Source: Luteimonas mephitis DSM 12574
GTDB lineage: Bacteria > Pseudomonadota > Gammaproteobacteria > Xanthomonadales > Xanthomonadaceae
Assembly (NCBI RefSeq): GCF_000422305.1
Contig: NZ_KE383817.1
Coordinates: 338,429-402,428, forward strand
Direction: 5' to 3'
Length of the DNA stretch: 64,000 nt
In this document: in pieces, positions 41,908-51,243 of the stretch
Layout of the letters: each line of letters opens with the position of its first letter
Position numbering within the stretch: the first letter of the stretch is position 1
Position numbers and translations under genes: made by a program
The notes under the pieces: model-generated
Seen by the model: only the letters and a program-made list of their open reading frames with translations
The model's database searches: none
Told to the model about the DNA's origin: nothing

Positions 41908-42186
41908 TTAACTCCGCGATTTGCGCCCCGCATGCCCGTCCGCGTGCCGGCACGTGAATTCGGGCAGCAGCGGCGCCACGCTGCCGCACCGCTCCCTGGC
42001 TTCGGCGTCGCCCTCGCCGGTCACCGCCAGGAATCCCCAGTCGGACAGGCAGAAACCCCTGGCGAGCCGCGTCCGGATCCGCCGGAACGGACTGGACCAC
42101 TGCAGCGCCAGCGTGGGCGGCTCGTTGCCGGTGGACTGCTGGTTGCCGATGGACTGCGGGTTGCCGATCGATTGCTGGATGTACAT
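41908..42186 (-). CDS. Unknown small protein with N-terminal QSIGN repeats
   Basis: 92 aa, ATG at 42186 after GGAGGCGCAC, a strong ribosome-binding site. The N terminus reads MYIQQSIGNPQSIGNQQSTGN, three near-identical 5-7 residue repeats, followed by LQWSSPFRRIRTRLARGFCLSDWGFLAVTGEGDAEARERCG, with two or three cysteines. No signal peptide or membrane segment. Family not recognised. It lies between gltX and the divergent kinase gene. Confidence 0.6.
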   Translation of the reverse strand: MYIQQSIGNPQSIGNQQSTGNEPPTLALQWSSPFRRIRTRLARGFCLSDWGFLAVTGEGDAEARERCGSVAPLLPEFTCRHADGHAGRKSRS

Positions 42187-42395
42187 GTGCGCCTCCGATG
42201 GGTGGACGGGGCATTCGCATGCCTCGTTACCAATGACTGCGCAGATGCGCGACGGATTTGATCATCGCGGCGGTTTGACCGGTTCTGCCCGATCCGGGCG
42301 TTGGCTCCGGTTGCCCCCGGGTTGCGTTGCGCCGCGTGGCGCTCACGCGCTCCCGCGCTCACCTACTCCCCCCTTCCCGACGACCCGGAGTCCCG

Positions 42396-44999
42396 ATGGA
42401 CGACCGATACCTGCGCGCCAAGACCATCGCCATGGAAGCGCTGGACATCGCGCCGGATGCACGGGAAGCCTGGCTGGCACGACGCTGCGCAGACGATGCC
42501 GGCCTGCGTGCCGAGGTGGACTGGCTGGTCACCGCCGCGCACACCGGCCCGGACAATCCGCTGGCGCCGGGCTGGCCGCCGGCCGGCATCGAACCGCTGC
42601 GCGAGGGTGCGCGCGTGGACGCCGCGCAGCCGGGCCAGTACCGCATCCTGCGCCTGCTGGGCGAAGGCGGCATGGGCGTGGTCTACCTGGCCGAACGCGA
42701 CGATGGCGATGCCCACCAGCTGGTCGCGCTCAAGCTGCTTGCAAGCGCCGGCCCGCACGGCGCGCGGCTCGCGCAGCGCATGTCCGAGGAGCGTCGCATC
42801 CTCGCCTCGCTGCGGCATCCCAACATCGCCCACCTGCTCGACGGCGGCAGCACCGGCAACGGGCAGCCTTTCATCGCGCTGGAGTACGTCGAGGGCGAGC
42901 GCATCGACCGCTGGTGCCAGGCACGCGGGCTGCCACTGCGCGAGCGCGTGGCGCTGTTCCTCAAAGTCTGCGCCGCGGTCGAGCACGCGCACCAGCGGCT
43001 GGTGATCCACCGCGACCTGAAGCCGGCCAACATCCTGGTCACGGACGCGGGCGAACCGAAGCTGCTGGATTTCGGCATCGCCCGGCTGATCGAGGAGCAC
43101 GCGCCGGCCGAACCCACCGGCACCGCGCAGCGCGCCCTGACCCTCGCCTATGCCAGCCCCGAGCACGTGGCCGGCAAGCCGTTGAGCACCGCCACCGACG
43201 TCTGGTCGCTGGGCATCGTGCTGTACGAGCTGCTGACCGGAACGCGGCCGCACCAGGCGGTGGAATCGGGGCACCTGCTGCCCGACGCCATCGTTTCCGG
43301 CGAGATCCGCCCGCCCAGCAGCGCGCCACGCACCGGCGTTCCCGAAACCGACCGCGCGGCGAGCGCGGTCGGCCAGGCGGTGGGCCGGATCCCCGCCGAC
43401 ATCGACGCGATCGTGCTCAAGGCGCTGCGGCACGCGCCCGAACAGCGCTATCCCTCGGTGGCCGCGCTGTCGGACGACCTGCGCCGTTTCCTCGAGTCGC
43501 GACCGGTGTCGGCGCGACGCGGGCATGCGATGTACCGGCTGCGGCGCTTCGCCTGGCGGCATCGCTGGCAGGTGGCCGCGGCGTCGGTGCTGCTGGTGCT
43601 GGCCAGCGGCTTCCTGTTCGAGCGCGAGCGCCAGCTGCAGCAGGTGATCGCCGAGCGCGGCAAGGCGCAGGCCCTGGCCGGCTTCATGACCGAACTGTTC
43701 GCCAACGCCGATCCGTCGCGGTCGCGCGGCGAGCAGATCACCGTGCGCGAAGTACTGGATCGCGGCGCCAAGGACCTGCGCCGCCGCACCGACCTGCCCG
43801 CGGACACCCGCGCCGACCTGCTCCTGGCCATGGCTGACGCCAACCAGGGCCTGGCGCTGGAATCGGCTGCCGAACCACTGTTCCGCGAGGCGCTGGAACT
43901 CAAGCGCCGGACCGGCCGCCCACCGCTCGAACTGGCGCGGGTGCAGATGAAGCTCGCGCACGCGTACGCCCAGCAGGGACGCAATGCCGATGCCATCGCG
44001 ATCCATCGCCAGGCGCAGGCGCTGCTGTCGCCGGACCAGCCCGAGGAGCGCATCGAACGCCTCCGCCACCGGGTGGCGGAACTGCGCAACGAGGGCCTGG
44101 CGGGCACCCGCCCCGCCGCCGACATGGCCGCCGACCTGGAACGTGTCCTGGTCCAGCTCGGCCGTCCGGACGGAAAGGACCTGGCGCTCATCCGCGCGGA
44201 CGCGCTCTCGGCGCTGGCCGATGCGCGCCAGCAGCTCGGCGACTTCGATCGCTCGCTCCGCGCCCACCAGGAATCCGTCGCCCTGCGGGAACGCTACTCC
44301 GCGGACGATCCGGGAGAGCTGCTGACGGCACGCATCAACTACGCCACGCTGATGCTCGACGTCGACGTCGACCGCGGCATCCGCATGCTGGAAGAGGCCG
44401 ACAGGGACTACGTGAAACTGATCGGCGAGAACACGCTGGCGCGCGCGGTCAACCTCAACCAGCTTTCCGTCGGCTATTCCCGTGCCGGCCGCCACAAGGA
44501 AGCCCTGGGGGCGAGCGGACGCGCCGTGGCCGTGGCGCGCAACACCACCAGCGCCGACAACCGCCTCTACCTCCAGCTCGCGGTCGGCCATGCGATCAGC
44601 CTGCGCACGGCGGGCCGCATGCAGGAGTCGGAGGCGCTGCTTCGCGAAGTGCTCCCGGGCCTGCGCAAGCGTTCGGCCCCGGGGGTGGATGCGGTCAACC
44701 TGGCGTACGCGCTGTCTGCACTGTCGCGCCTGGTGCTGGACGAACACCACGACACGGCGCAGGCGCTGGCGCTCGCCCGCGAAGCCGAGGACGTGCTGCA
44801 GCCATACGCCGCCGATTACCTGGTGGTCTACGACGGCATGATCGATCCGCTGGCGCGTTCGCTCGCCATGCAGGGCAACCACCGCGAGGCCGAGGCTGCG
44901 GCGGCACGCTATGCGTCGTTGCTGGATGCACACGGCGAACCGCCGCAATCGCGCTGGCGCGAGAGTCTCGCCGTGCTCCGCAAGGCGATCGCCCAATGA
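42396..44999 (+). CDS. Transmembrane Ser/Thr protein kinase with TPR sensor region
   Basis: 867 aa, ATG at 42396 with GGAG upstream. Cytoplasmic kinase (about 80-340): LGEGGMGVVYLAERDD with VALKLLA (Lys), VIHRDLKPANILV, LLDFGIARL and WSLGIVLYELLTGTRP. One membrane segment at about 400 (WQVAAASVLLVLASGFLF), then a long TPR-like periplasmic region (HAYAQQGRNADAIAIHRQAQ; LADARQQLGDFDRSLRAHQE; GYSRAGRHKEALGASGRAV). Stop overlaps the ECF sigma start (ATGA). Probably senses an envelope signal and controls the sigma factor, as known for kinase/sigma pairs. Confidence 0.92.
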   Translation: MDDRYLRAKTIAMEALDIAPDAREAWLARRCADDAGLRAEVDWLVTAAHTGPDNPLAPGWPPAGIEPLREGARVDAAQPGQYRILRLLGEGGMGVVYLAERDDGDAHQLVALKLLASAGPHGARLAQRMSEERRILASLRHPNIAHLLDGGSTGNGQPFIALEYVEGERIDRWCQARGLPLRERVALFLKVCAAVEHAHQRLVIHRDLKPANILVTDAGEPKLLDFGIARLIEEHAPAEPTGTAQRALTLAYASPEHVAGKPLSTATDVWSLGIVLYELLTGTRPHQAVESGHLLPDAIVSGEIRPPSSAPRTGVPETDRAASAVGQAVGRIPADIDAIVLKALRHAPEQRYPSVAALSDDLRRFLESRPVSARRGHAMYRLRRFAWRHRWQVAAASVLLVLASGFLFERERQLQQVIAERGKAQALAGFMTELFANADPSRSRGEQITVREVLDRGAKDLRRRTDLPADTRADLLLAMADANQGLALESAAEPLFREALELKRRTGRPPLELARVQMKLAHAYAQQGRNADAIAIHRQAQALLSPDQPEERIERLRHRVAELRNEGLAGTRPAADMAADLERVLVQLGRPDGKDLALIRADALSALADARQQLGDFDRSLRAHQESVALRERYSADDPGELLTARINYATLMLDVDVDRGIRMLEEADRDYVKLIGENTLARAVNLNQLSVGYSRAGRHKEALGASGRAVAVARNTTSADNRLYLQLAVGHAISLRTAGRMQESEALLREVLPGLRKRSAPGVDAVNLAYALSALSRLVLDEHHDTAQALALAREAEDVLQPYAADYLVVYDGMIDPLARSLAMQGNHREAEAAAARYASLLDAHGEPPQSRWRESLAVLRKAIAQ

Positions 45000-45568
45000 A
45001 CCCGGCGCCTGGCGACGGTGACGTGACGCGACTGCTGCACGCCGCCGCCGACGGCGAACCCGCGGCGATGGACCAGGTGGTGCAGGACCTCTACCAGGCC
45101 CTGCACCACCTGGCCGCCGCGCAGCTGGGTCGCGAACGCAACGATCCGATGCTCAGCGCCACCGTGCTGATCAACGAAGCCTGGCTGAAGCTGTTCGCAG
45201 GCGAGGCGCTGCCGCCGCTGGAGAATCGCGGCCACCTGCTGGGGCTGGCTGCCCACGCGATGCGCCAGGTACTGATCGACCACGCGCGCAGGCGCATGTC
45301 CGCCAAGCGCCCGCAGGACCAGGACCGCATGCAGCTGACCGAAGTAGCCGACAGCCTGGGCGCGGAGGTCGAACCCGACCTGCTGGAAGGCGCACTCGAC
45401 CGTCTCGCCGCGCTGGACCCGCGCCAGGCGCGGATCGTGGACATGCGCTTCTTCGCCGGGCTGACCGGAGAACAGATCGCCGCCGCGACCGGGCTGTCCA
45501 CGGCCACAGTGCAGCGCGAATGGCGGATGGCCCGGGCCTGGCTGCGGCGCGAGCTTGCCGTGGACTGA
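44996..45568 (+). CDS. ECF-type RNA polymerase sigma factor
   Basis: 190 aa, ATG at 44996 inside the kinase stop region. Region 2 (HLAAAQLGRERNDPMLSATVLINEAWLKLF and AMRQVLIDHARRRM) and region 4 (LAALDPRQARIVDMRFFAGLTGEQIAAATGLSTATVQREWRMARAWLRREL, in outline) are of the PF07638 type, which goes together with membrane kinases in many Xanthomonadaceae. Here the sigma follows the kinase; usually the sigma is first. Targets unknown. Confidence 0.9.
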   Translation: MNPAPGDGDVTRLLHAAADGEPAAMDQVVQDLYQALHHLAAAQLGRERNDPMLSATVLINEAWLKLFAGEALPPLENRGHLLGLAAHAMRQVLIDHARRRMSAKRPQDQDRMQLTEVADSLGAEVEPDLLEGALDRLAALDPRQARIVDMRFFAGLTGEQIAAATGLSTATVQREWRMARAWLRRELAVD

Positions 45569-45592
45569 GCCGCGGCACCCTACAATCGCCGC

Positions 45593-46312
45593 ATGGCCAG
45601 CCTCTTCGTTTCCGACCTGCACCTGGATCCGGCGCGACCGGAAATCACCCGCCTGTTCGGCGATTTCATCGAGGGCGAAGCACGCGGCGCCGATGCGCTG
45701 TACATCCTCGGCGACCTGTTCGAGGCCTGGGTGGGCGACGACGATCCGTCGGACACCGGCGCTTTCGTGGCCGAAAAGATCAGGGCGCTGGCCGACAGCG
45801 GCGTGCCTGTTTCCTTCATGCACGGCAACCGCGATTTCCTGCTTGGCGACGATTACGCACGGCGCGCCGGGATGAAGCTGCTCACCGATCCGACACGCAT
45901 CGACCTGCATGGCAAGCCGGTGCTGCTGATGCACGGCGACACGCTGTGCACCGACGACGTGGCCTACCAGCAGTTCCGCGCGCAGACGCGGGACCCGGCG
46001 TGGCAGGCAGGGTTCCTGTCGCAGCCGCTGGCCGCGCGCCTGGCGTTCGCGCAGCAGGCACGCGCCGCCAGCCAGGCGCGGCAGGGCGAACTGCGCCACG
46101 CCGGGACGATGGAAACGATCACCGACGTGTCGCCGGCGGCAGTGGCCGCGGCGTTCGAGGAACACGGCGTAGACACGATCATCCACGGGCACACGCACCG
46201 GCCGGCGGTGCACGATGCCGGCGGCCGGCGACGGATCGTGCTCGGCGACTGGTACGAGCAAGGCTCGGTGCTGCGCGTGGACGGATCCGGCTACCGCCTG
46301 TCCGCGCTGTAG
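45593..46312 (+). CDS. lpxH: UDP-2,3-diacylglucosamine diphosphatase
   Basis: 239 aa. Metallophosphoesterase motifs: LFVSDLHLDP (DxH), LGDLFEAWVGDD (GDxxE), MHGNRDFLLGD (GNRD), LLMHGDTLC and IIHGHTHRP (GHxH). Cleaves UDP-diacylglucosamine to lipid X in lipid A biosynthesis, on the cytoplasmic membrane face. Lies 24 bases after the sigma gene, but a functional link is not implied. Confidence 0.95.
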   Translation: MASLFVSDLHLDPARPEITRLFGDFIEGEARGADALYILGDLFEAWVGDDDPSDTGAFVAEKIRALADSGVPVSFMHGNRDFLLGDDYARRAGMKLLTDPTRIDLHGKPVLLMHGDTLCTDDVAYQQFRAQTRDPAWQAGFLSQPLAARLAFAQQARAASQARQGELRHAGTMETITDVSPAAVAAAFEEHGVDTIIHGHTHRPAVHDAGGRRRIVLGDWYEQGSVLRVDGSGYRLSAL

Positions 46313-46398
46313 ACAACGCAGCCGCCGCACGCGGCCGGATCTGGATCCAGATGCCGCCGCGTGTGAACCGCGCGGCGTCCTGCCAGCGACGGAACTGC

Positions 46399-46806
46399 TC
46401 AGCTGCCGGCGGCGCAGCCGGTCATGCGCTCGTCGCCGTAGCGCCAGGTGGCGCTGAAGTCGAACCGTTTGCCGGACATCGAATCCTCGCAGGCCTCGGC
46501 CCGGATCTCGAGGGTGAAGGGCAAGGCACCATCGCTGCCCGAAAACGAGACCACGCCGTCGCGGTCTTCTCGGCGGGCCTGCAGCGTCTTGCCGTCGTCC
46601 ATCTCGGGAGTAACGTAATGCAGGGTGTCGTCCTCGACGTCGATCGCCCAGAACGGCTCGTTGCCGCGTGCCCTGAACTCCTGCATCACCGCCAGGCCAG
46701 CTGCCGCGCTGGCGGGGGTCGCTGGCGTGTCGGCAGGGTGCTGGGTGCCGCAGGCAGTCATTCCCGCGAACAGCGACAGCATCAACAACGGCAGTGCCTG
46801 CTTCAC
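46399..46806 (-). CDS. COG3650-like lipoprotein, paralogue 1
   Basis: 135 aa from a GTG at 46806, with AGGAAACATGAC before it. Signal ALPLLMLSLFAGMTAC with lipobox. Mature part: RGNEPFWAIDVEDDTLHYVTPEMDD, then EDRDGVVSFSGSDGALPFTLEIRAEACEDSMSG and YGDERMTGCAAG, two cysteines likely forming a disulfide. The GNEPFWxIDV ... LHYVTP pattern is shared with the next gene (47078-47644). Such proteins may bind a ligand at the outer face of the inner or outer membrane; role unknown. Confidence 0.8.
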   Translation of the reverse strand: MKQALPLLMLSLFAGMTACGTQHPADTPATPASAAAGLAVMQEFRARGNEPFWAIDVEDDTLHYVTPEMDDGKTLQARREDRDGVVSFSGSDGALPFTLEIRAEACEDSMSGKRFDFSATWRYGDERMTGCAAGS

Positions 46807-47077
46807 GTCATGTTTCCTGTCGATGCGTTCTCCGGGATGCGCACGCTAGCCGGGCCGATGCCAAGCCCGGGTGATGACGCCGTTCGAGGCAGCCGGCCGA
46901 TGCGCCCTTCCACGCAAGCGCAGGCCTGCACGCGCCGTTGATGCGCGACGCCGGCCGCCACTCGGGGAGCGCGCCCACATGAAGGCGAGTGGCGTTTTCG
47001 GACGACGGGCCGGATCATCGCCCTGCCCCGGCATGCCGCTCGCGGGGCCGCACGCATGACCGCTCGGACGCGCGCGC

Positions 47078-47644
47078 TCAGGGCACCGTGATGCGTCCGC
47101 AGCCCGTCTGGATCTGCCGGCCGAGCTGGAACTCCGCCTGGTAGGCGTAGGTTTCGTCGGACATGCCGTCGCTGCACGCGCCGGGCGTGACCTCCACGCT
47201 GAACGCGGTGATGCCGTCCTCGCCCGTGTAGCGCACGCCACCGTCGGCCAGCAGTTCGCGCTCGACCTGGAAGTGTTCGCCAGGATCATTGTCCGGCGTG
47301 GTGTAGTGCATCTCGGTTCCGGAAATGTCGATGCTCCAGAACGGCTCGGTCCCGAGCAGGCGGATTCGCCGCGCACGCTGGATCGCGTTCGAACCCGCTG
47401 CGGCCACAGGCGCTCCGGCGTTCGCGTCTTCCGGCATAGAAGCGGCCGCATCCGCGGCGCTCGCGTCCACCGCGGCAGACGCCGCGCCCGGCACCGGTTC
47501 GGCGTCGGCGTGGGCAGCTGCCGGCTCGGCGGCAGTGTCCGCGATGGCAGGCGTGGACTGGTGCGAAGCGGACGTCGCGTCCTGCGGCTGGCAGGCGGCC
47601 ATGCCAGCGGCGATCAGGAGGGCAGCAAGAGCATTCGGGTGCAT
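47078..47644 (-). CDS. COG3650-like lipoprotein, paralogue 2
   Basis: 188 aa, ATG at 47644. Lipobox LLIAAGMAAC, a long Ala/Pro/Asp-rich linker (about 20-90), then the same domain as in paralogue 1: LGTEPFWSIDISGTEMHYTTPDND, GEDGITAFSVEVTPGACSDGMSDE and IQTGCGRI. The pair is separated by 271 bases, both leftward. Gene duplication with a linker insertion is likely. Function unknown. Confidence 0.8.
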   Translation of the reverse strand: MHPNALAALLIAAGMAACQPQDATSASHQSTPAIADTAAEPAAAHADAEPVPGAASAAVDASAADAAASMPEDANAGAPVAAAGSNAIQRARRIRLLGTEPFWSIDISGTEMHYTTPDNDPGEHFQVERELLADGGVRYTGEDGITAFSVEVTPGACSDGMSDETYAYQAEFQLGRQIQTGCGRITVP

Positions 47645-47707
47645 GTCATGACCTGTCGGGAAGCGGAAGGGACAGGGTGCCTGTCCGCGCCTGAAGATAC
47701 GGCAAGT

Positions 47708-48514
47708 TCAAGCCAGCGAGGCCAGGAGGCTCTCGAGCTCCTCCGGATCGAAGCCCGCGGCGGTCCTTGCCTCGACGTTGAGCGGGCCATGCAGGAGGCC
47801 GCCGGCATGGGTGTGCAGCAGTTCGATGAAACGATTGCGCGGATCGACCCCGGCGCGCTCGCAGTGCCAGCGATACCAGCGCGAACCCGCTGCCACGTGC
47901 GCCACTTCCTCGCGCAGGATCGTTTCGAGAATCGCCACGGTGGCGTCGTCGCCGAGCGCCTGCAGCCTGGTGATCATTCCAGGCGTGACGTCGAGCCCGC
48001 GCGCTTCGAGTACGCGCGGGACCAGTGCCATCCGCGCCAGGCCATCGTGCGCGGTTTTCACGGCCATTTCCCACAGTCCGTTGTGCGCGTCGAAGTCGCC
48101 GTAATCCTTGCCGAAATCGTGCAGCCGCGCGCGCAGCGCGGTGAAGTGGCGAGCCTCGTCATTGGCCACCGCCACCCAGTCGACGTAGTACGCGGCAGGC
48201 ATTGTGCGGAAGCGATAGACCGCATCCCACGCCAGGTCGATGGCATTGAACTCGATGTGCGCGACGGCGTGCAGGAACGCCGTTCGCCCTTCATCGCTGC
48301 CCAATCCACGCCGCGGCAGTTCGCGCGGATGCACCAGGCGCGGCCGCGCCGGGCGGCCGGGCATGCCGATTGGCTCGGGCGGCGGCGCGTCTTCGTCGAT
48401 GGCCAGTTCGCCGCGGGCAAACGCCTCGGCAGCGGCGAAGGTGGCCGCGACCTTGTCATCGGGCGATGCGGCGTCGAGGCAGGCGCGGGCAGCGATGAAC
48501 AGCGAGCCGGTCAC
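47708..48514 (-). CDS. DUF455 ferritin-like protein
   Basis: 268 aa. Di-iron-type motifs of the ferritin-like family: AHIEFNAIDLAWDAVYRF, VANDEARHFTALRARL, and ILREEVAHVAAGSRWYRWHCE, giving EExxH-like metal sites. The HPRELPRRGLGSDEGRTAFLHAVAHIE region is the family signature. Enzymatic activity is not established. A REP-type repeat lies just upstream (48526-48603), and purF is behind it. Confidence 0.9.
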   Translation of the reverse strand: MTGSLFIAARACLDAASPDDKVAATFAAAEAFARGELAIDEDAPPPEPIGMPGRPARPRLVHPRELPRRGLGSDEGRTAFLHAVAHIEFNAIDLAWDAVYRFRTMPAAYYVDWVAVANDEARHFTALRARLHDFGKDYGDFDAHNGLWEMAVKTAHDGLARMALVPRVLEARGLDVTPGMITRLQALGDDATVAILETILREEVAHVAAGSRWYRWHCERAGVDPRNRFIELLHTHAGGLLHGPLNVEARTAAGFDPEELESLLASLA

Positions 48515-48525
48515 GCTGTCGCCCC

Positions 48526-48603
48526 TGTAGGAGCGGCTTCAGCCGCGAGCTTTTCGGGCCCCGCAACTGCCGTCGAAAAGCTCACGGCTGAAACCGCTTC
48601 TGC
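48526..48603. repeat. Dispersed inverted repeat (GGAGCGGCTTC family), copy C
   Basis: TGTAGGAGCGGCTTCAGCCG then GCGAGCTTTT, with complementary AAAGCTCACGGCTGAAACCG and CTTCTGCA. It lies between purF and the DUF455 gene. A few mismatches make it more diverged than copy D. Confidence 0.8.
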
Positions 48604-48620
48604 AAAAGCAGGCTGCAGCC

Positions 48621-50093
48621 TCACGACGCCAGGCGACGCCGACGCTTGGCTTCGTCGGAACGCAACTGGCGCAGGCGTTCGAAATAGCCGGGCTCGATCC
48701 CGGTCACGTACTCGCCGTTGAAGCACGAGCTGTCGAACCGGAGGTCCGGGCACTTCGGCCCGGCAACCGCCGCTTCAAGGTCGGCCAGGTCCTGGTAGAC
48801 CAGCCAGTCGCAGCCGAGCAGCTGTTCGATCTCCTTCTCGCTGCGGCCGTTCGCCACGAGCTCCTCGACCGACGGCATGTCGATGCCGTAGATGTTCGGA
48901 TGGCGCACGGGCGGCGCCGCGGAAGCCAGGTAGACCTTGCGCGCACCCGCATCGCGGGCCATCTGCACGATCTGCTTCGAGGTGGTGCCGCGCACGATCG
49001 AATCGTCGACCAGCAACACCACGCGGTTGCGGAACTCCAGCGGGATCGCGTTGAGCTTGCGCTTGACCGACTTCGCGCGCTCGCCCTGCCCGGGCATGAT
49101 GAAGGTGCGGCCGACGTAACGGTTCTTGACGAAGCCCTCGCGGTACTTCACCCCGAGCACGCTGGCGATCTCCATGGCCGAGTCGCGCGAGGTGTCCGGA
49201 ATCGGGATCACCACGTCGATGTCGTGGCCGGGGCGCTCGCGCAGGATCTTCTCGCCCAGGGTCACGCCCATGCGCATGCGCGCCTTGTGCACCGAGATGT
49301 TCTCGATCATCGAGTCGGGGCGCGCGAAGTACACGTACTCGAAGATGCACGGTGCGTGCGCCCTGGGCTCGGCGCACTGTCGCACGTGCAGCTCGCCGCG
49401 CGCGGTGATGACCACGCCTTCGCCGGGCGCGACGTCGCGCATGCGCTCGAAGCCGAGGATGTCGAGCGCCACCGATTCCGATGCCACCGCATACTCCATC
49501 CCACCTTCGGCCTCGCGCTTGCCCAGCACCAGCGGGCGGATGCCGTGCGGATCGCGGAACGCCACCAGGCCCAGGCCCAGCACCGTCGCCACCACCGCAT
49601 AGCCGCCGCGCGCGCGGCGGTTGACGCCTTCGATCGCGCGAAACGCCGCATCCGGGCCGAGCGCGTTCTGGCGATCAAGCTCGTGCGCGAACACGTTCAG
49701 CAGCACTTCCGAATCCGACTCGGTATTGACGTTGCGGCGATCCTGCTCGAACACCTCGCGGCGCAGCGCGTCGGTGTTGACCAGGTTGCCGTTGTGGGCG
49801 AGCGCGATGCCATAGGGCGAGTTGACGTAGAACGGCTGCGCTTCGTCCAGGCCCTCGCTGCCCGCGGTGGGATAGCGGCAGTGGCCGATGCCGACGCGGC
49901 CTTCGAGCAGCGCCATCGCGCGGGCGTCGAACACGTCGCGCACCAGGCCGTTGCCCTTGTGCACGCGCAGCTGCGTGCCGCTGACGGTGGCGATGCCCGC
50001 CGCGTCTTGGCCGCGGTGCTGGAGCACGGTCAGGCCGTCGTACAGCGCGGCCGCGACTTCAGTGGTTCCGACGATGCCGACGATGCCGCACAT
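48621..50093 (-). CDS. purF: Amidophosphoribosyltransferase
   Basis: 490 aa, MCGIVGIVG with the nucleophile Cys2 of the Ntn glutamine amidotransferase domain, [10 protein letters not shown], and a C-terminal phosphoribosyltransferase motif [27 protein letters not shown]. First committed step of purine biosynthesis: PRPP plus glutamine to phosphoribosylamine. It follows the dedD-like gene by 69 bases; cvpA, normally between them, is missing. Confidence 0.97.
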   Translation of the reverse strand: MCGIVGIVGTTEVAAALYDGLTVLQHRGQDAAGIATVSGTQLRVHKGNGLVRDVFDARAMALLEGRVGIGHCRYPTAGSEGLDEAQPFYVNSPYGIALAHNGNLVNTDALRREVFEQDRRNVNTESDSEVLLNVFAHELDRQNALGPDAAFRAIEGVNRRARGGYAVVATVLGLGLVAFRDPHGIRPLVLGKREAEGGMEYAVASESVALDILGFERMRDVAPGEGVVITARGELHVRQCAEPRAHAPCIFEYVYFARPDSMIENISVHKARMRMGVTLGEKILRERPGHDIDVVIPIPDTSRDSAMEIASVLGVKYREGFVKNRYVGRTFIMPGQGERAKSVKRKLNAIPLEFRNRVVLLVDDSIVRGTTSKQIVQMARDAGARKVYLASAAPPVRHPNIYGIDMPSVEELVANGRSEKEIEQLLGCDWLVYQDLADLEAAVAGPKCPDLRFDSSCFNGEYVTGIEPGYFERLRQLRSDEAKRRRRLAS

Positions 50094-50162
50094 GGGGATT
50101 CTGCCGTTGCTGGAGGAAAGTGCGGTCGCCGCCGAAGCGATGGCCGCAGTGTCGATATGGGG

Positions 50163-51176
50163 TCAGGGGTGCGAGCGCACCATGCCGTCGATGCCTAGCT
50201 TGGCCTTGATCTGGCCCTTGAGCCGGTCGGCGTCGGCGCGGCTCACCACCGGCCCGGCCAGCACGCGGGTCAGCGTGCCCTTGTCGGTCTTGACCGTTTC
50301 GGTGAAGGCGCTGAAGCCGGCGGCGCGCAGCTGGTCGCGCTTGGCGGTGGCCTGCGCGGCGTTGCCGAATGCGCCGATCTGCACCGCGAACCCGACGCCG
50401 GCAGCGGCAGGCTTCTCGGCGGGCTTCGGCGTCTCGGCCGGCTTGGCGGCCGGCTTCGGCGCCTCGACGGGCTTTTCGGCCGGCTTGCTGGTGCTGGCAA
50501 CGGGACTTGGCGGCAGCGGCTTGCTGGCGATTTCGGGAGCGGACGCCGGGGCGGCGGCCGGCTTCGACACGGACGCCTCGGCTGGCTCGGCGGCGTCCAG
50601 CGCCACCACGCGCGCGCCGGCGTGCTTGCCGACGCGGGCGGCCTCGACGCGGGCGATCTCGGCGTCGGCGCGGGTCGCATACGGCCCGATCCGTACCCGC
50701 CATGCCTGCCGGCTGCCGACCTGCGCGGCCTCGCGGTAGGCCGGCAACTGCGCGCCGCGCAGGCGCGCGACCACGGTGTCCGCGTTGACGCTGCTGTCGT
50801 AGGCGGCGAAGTCCACCGCATAGTCGCCGCCGGCGACGGTTGGCGGCAGCATCGCCGCGGCCGTGGCCGGCGCTGCAGCTTGCGCTTCGTCCCGGCCGGA
50901 AGGCGCGGTGGTGGTGTCCACGGTCGGCAGCGACTCGCCGTCGACGGCATCGCGCGACTGCATCCCGACCACCCCGTCCTGGGGCGCATCGTCGGGCACG
51001 ACCAGCGGCAGGTCGCGGGTCTCGTACTGGCCCTGCGGCGCATCCGGCACCTTCAGCGGCACGTCCGAAACGCCGCTGTCCGGCGCCGGGCCCTTGACCA
51101 GCATCGGCAGGAAGATCACCGCGAGCGCGACCAGCACGGCGGCACCGATCAGGCGCTGCTTCAGTTGAGAGTCCAC
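50163..51176 (-). CDS. dedD: DedD-like SPOR-domain cell-division protein
   Basis: 337 aa from GTG at 51176. N-terminal membrane anchor LKQRLIGAAVLVALAVIFLPMLV with the KGPAPDSGVSDVPLKVPDAP stretch characteristic of DedD; two SPOR domains (YAVDFAAYDSSVNADTVVARLRGAQLPAYREAAQVGSRQAWRVRIGPYATRADAE and FAVQIGAFGNAAQATAKRDQLRAAGFSAFTETVKT) separated by a Pro/Ala/Lys linker. SPOR domains bind denuded peptidoglycan at the septum. It lies between folC and purF as in E. coli. Two SPOR domains rather than one is less usual. Confidence 0.85.
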   Translation of the reverse strand: MDSQLKQRLIGAAVLVALAVIFLPMLVKGPAPDSGVSDVPLKVPDAPQGQYETRDLPLVVPDDAPQDGVVGMQSRDAVDGESLPTVDTTTAPSGRDEAQAAAPATAAAMLPPTVAGGDYAVDFAAYDSSVNADTVVARLRGAQLPAYREAAQVGSRQAWRVRIGPYATRADAEIARVEAARVGKHAGARVVALDAAEPAEASVSKPAAAPASAPEIASKPLPPSPVASTSKPAEKPVEAPKPAAKPAETPKPAEKPAAAGVGFAVQIGAFGNAAQATAKRDQLRAAGFSAFTETVKTDKGTLTRVLAGPVVSRADADRLKGQIKAKLGIDGMVRSHP

Positions 51177-51243
51177 AGTCCGGGTTCCATCGCAGCCGCG
51201 ACAGCGCGGGGGCCGGCGAATTATACGCGGGCCACCCTCGTGC

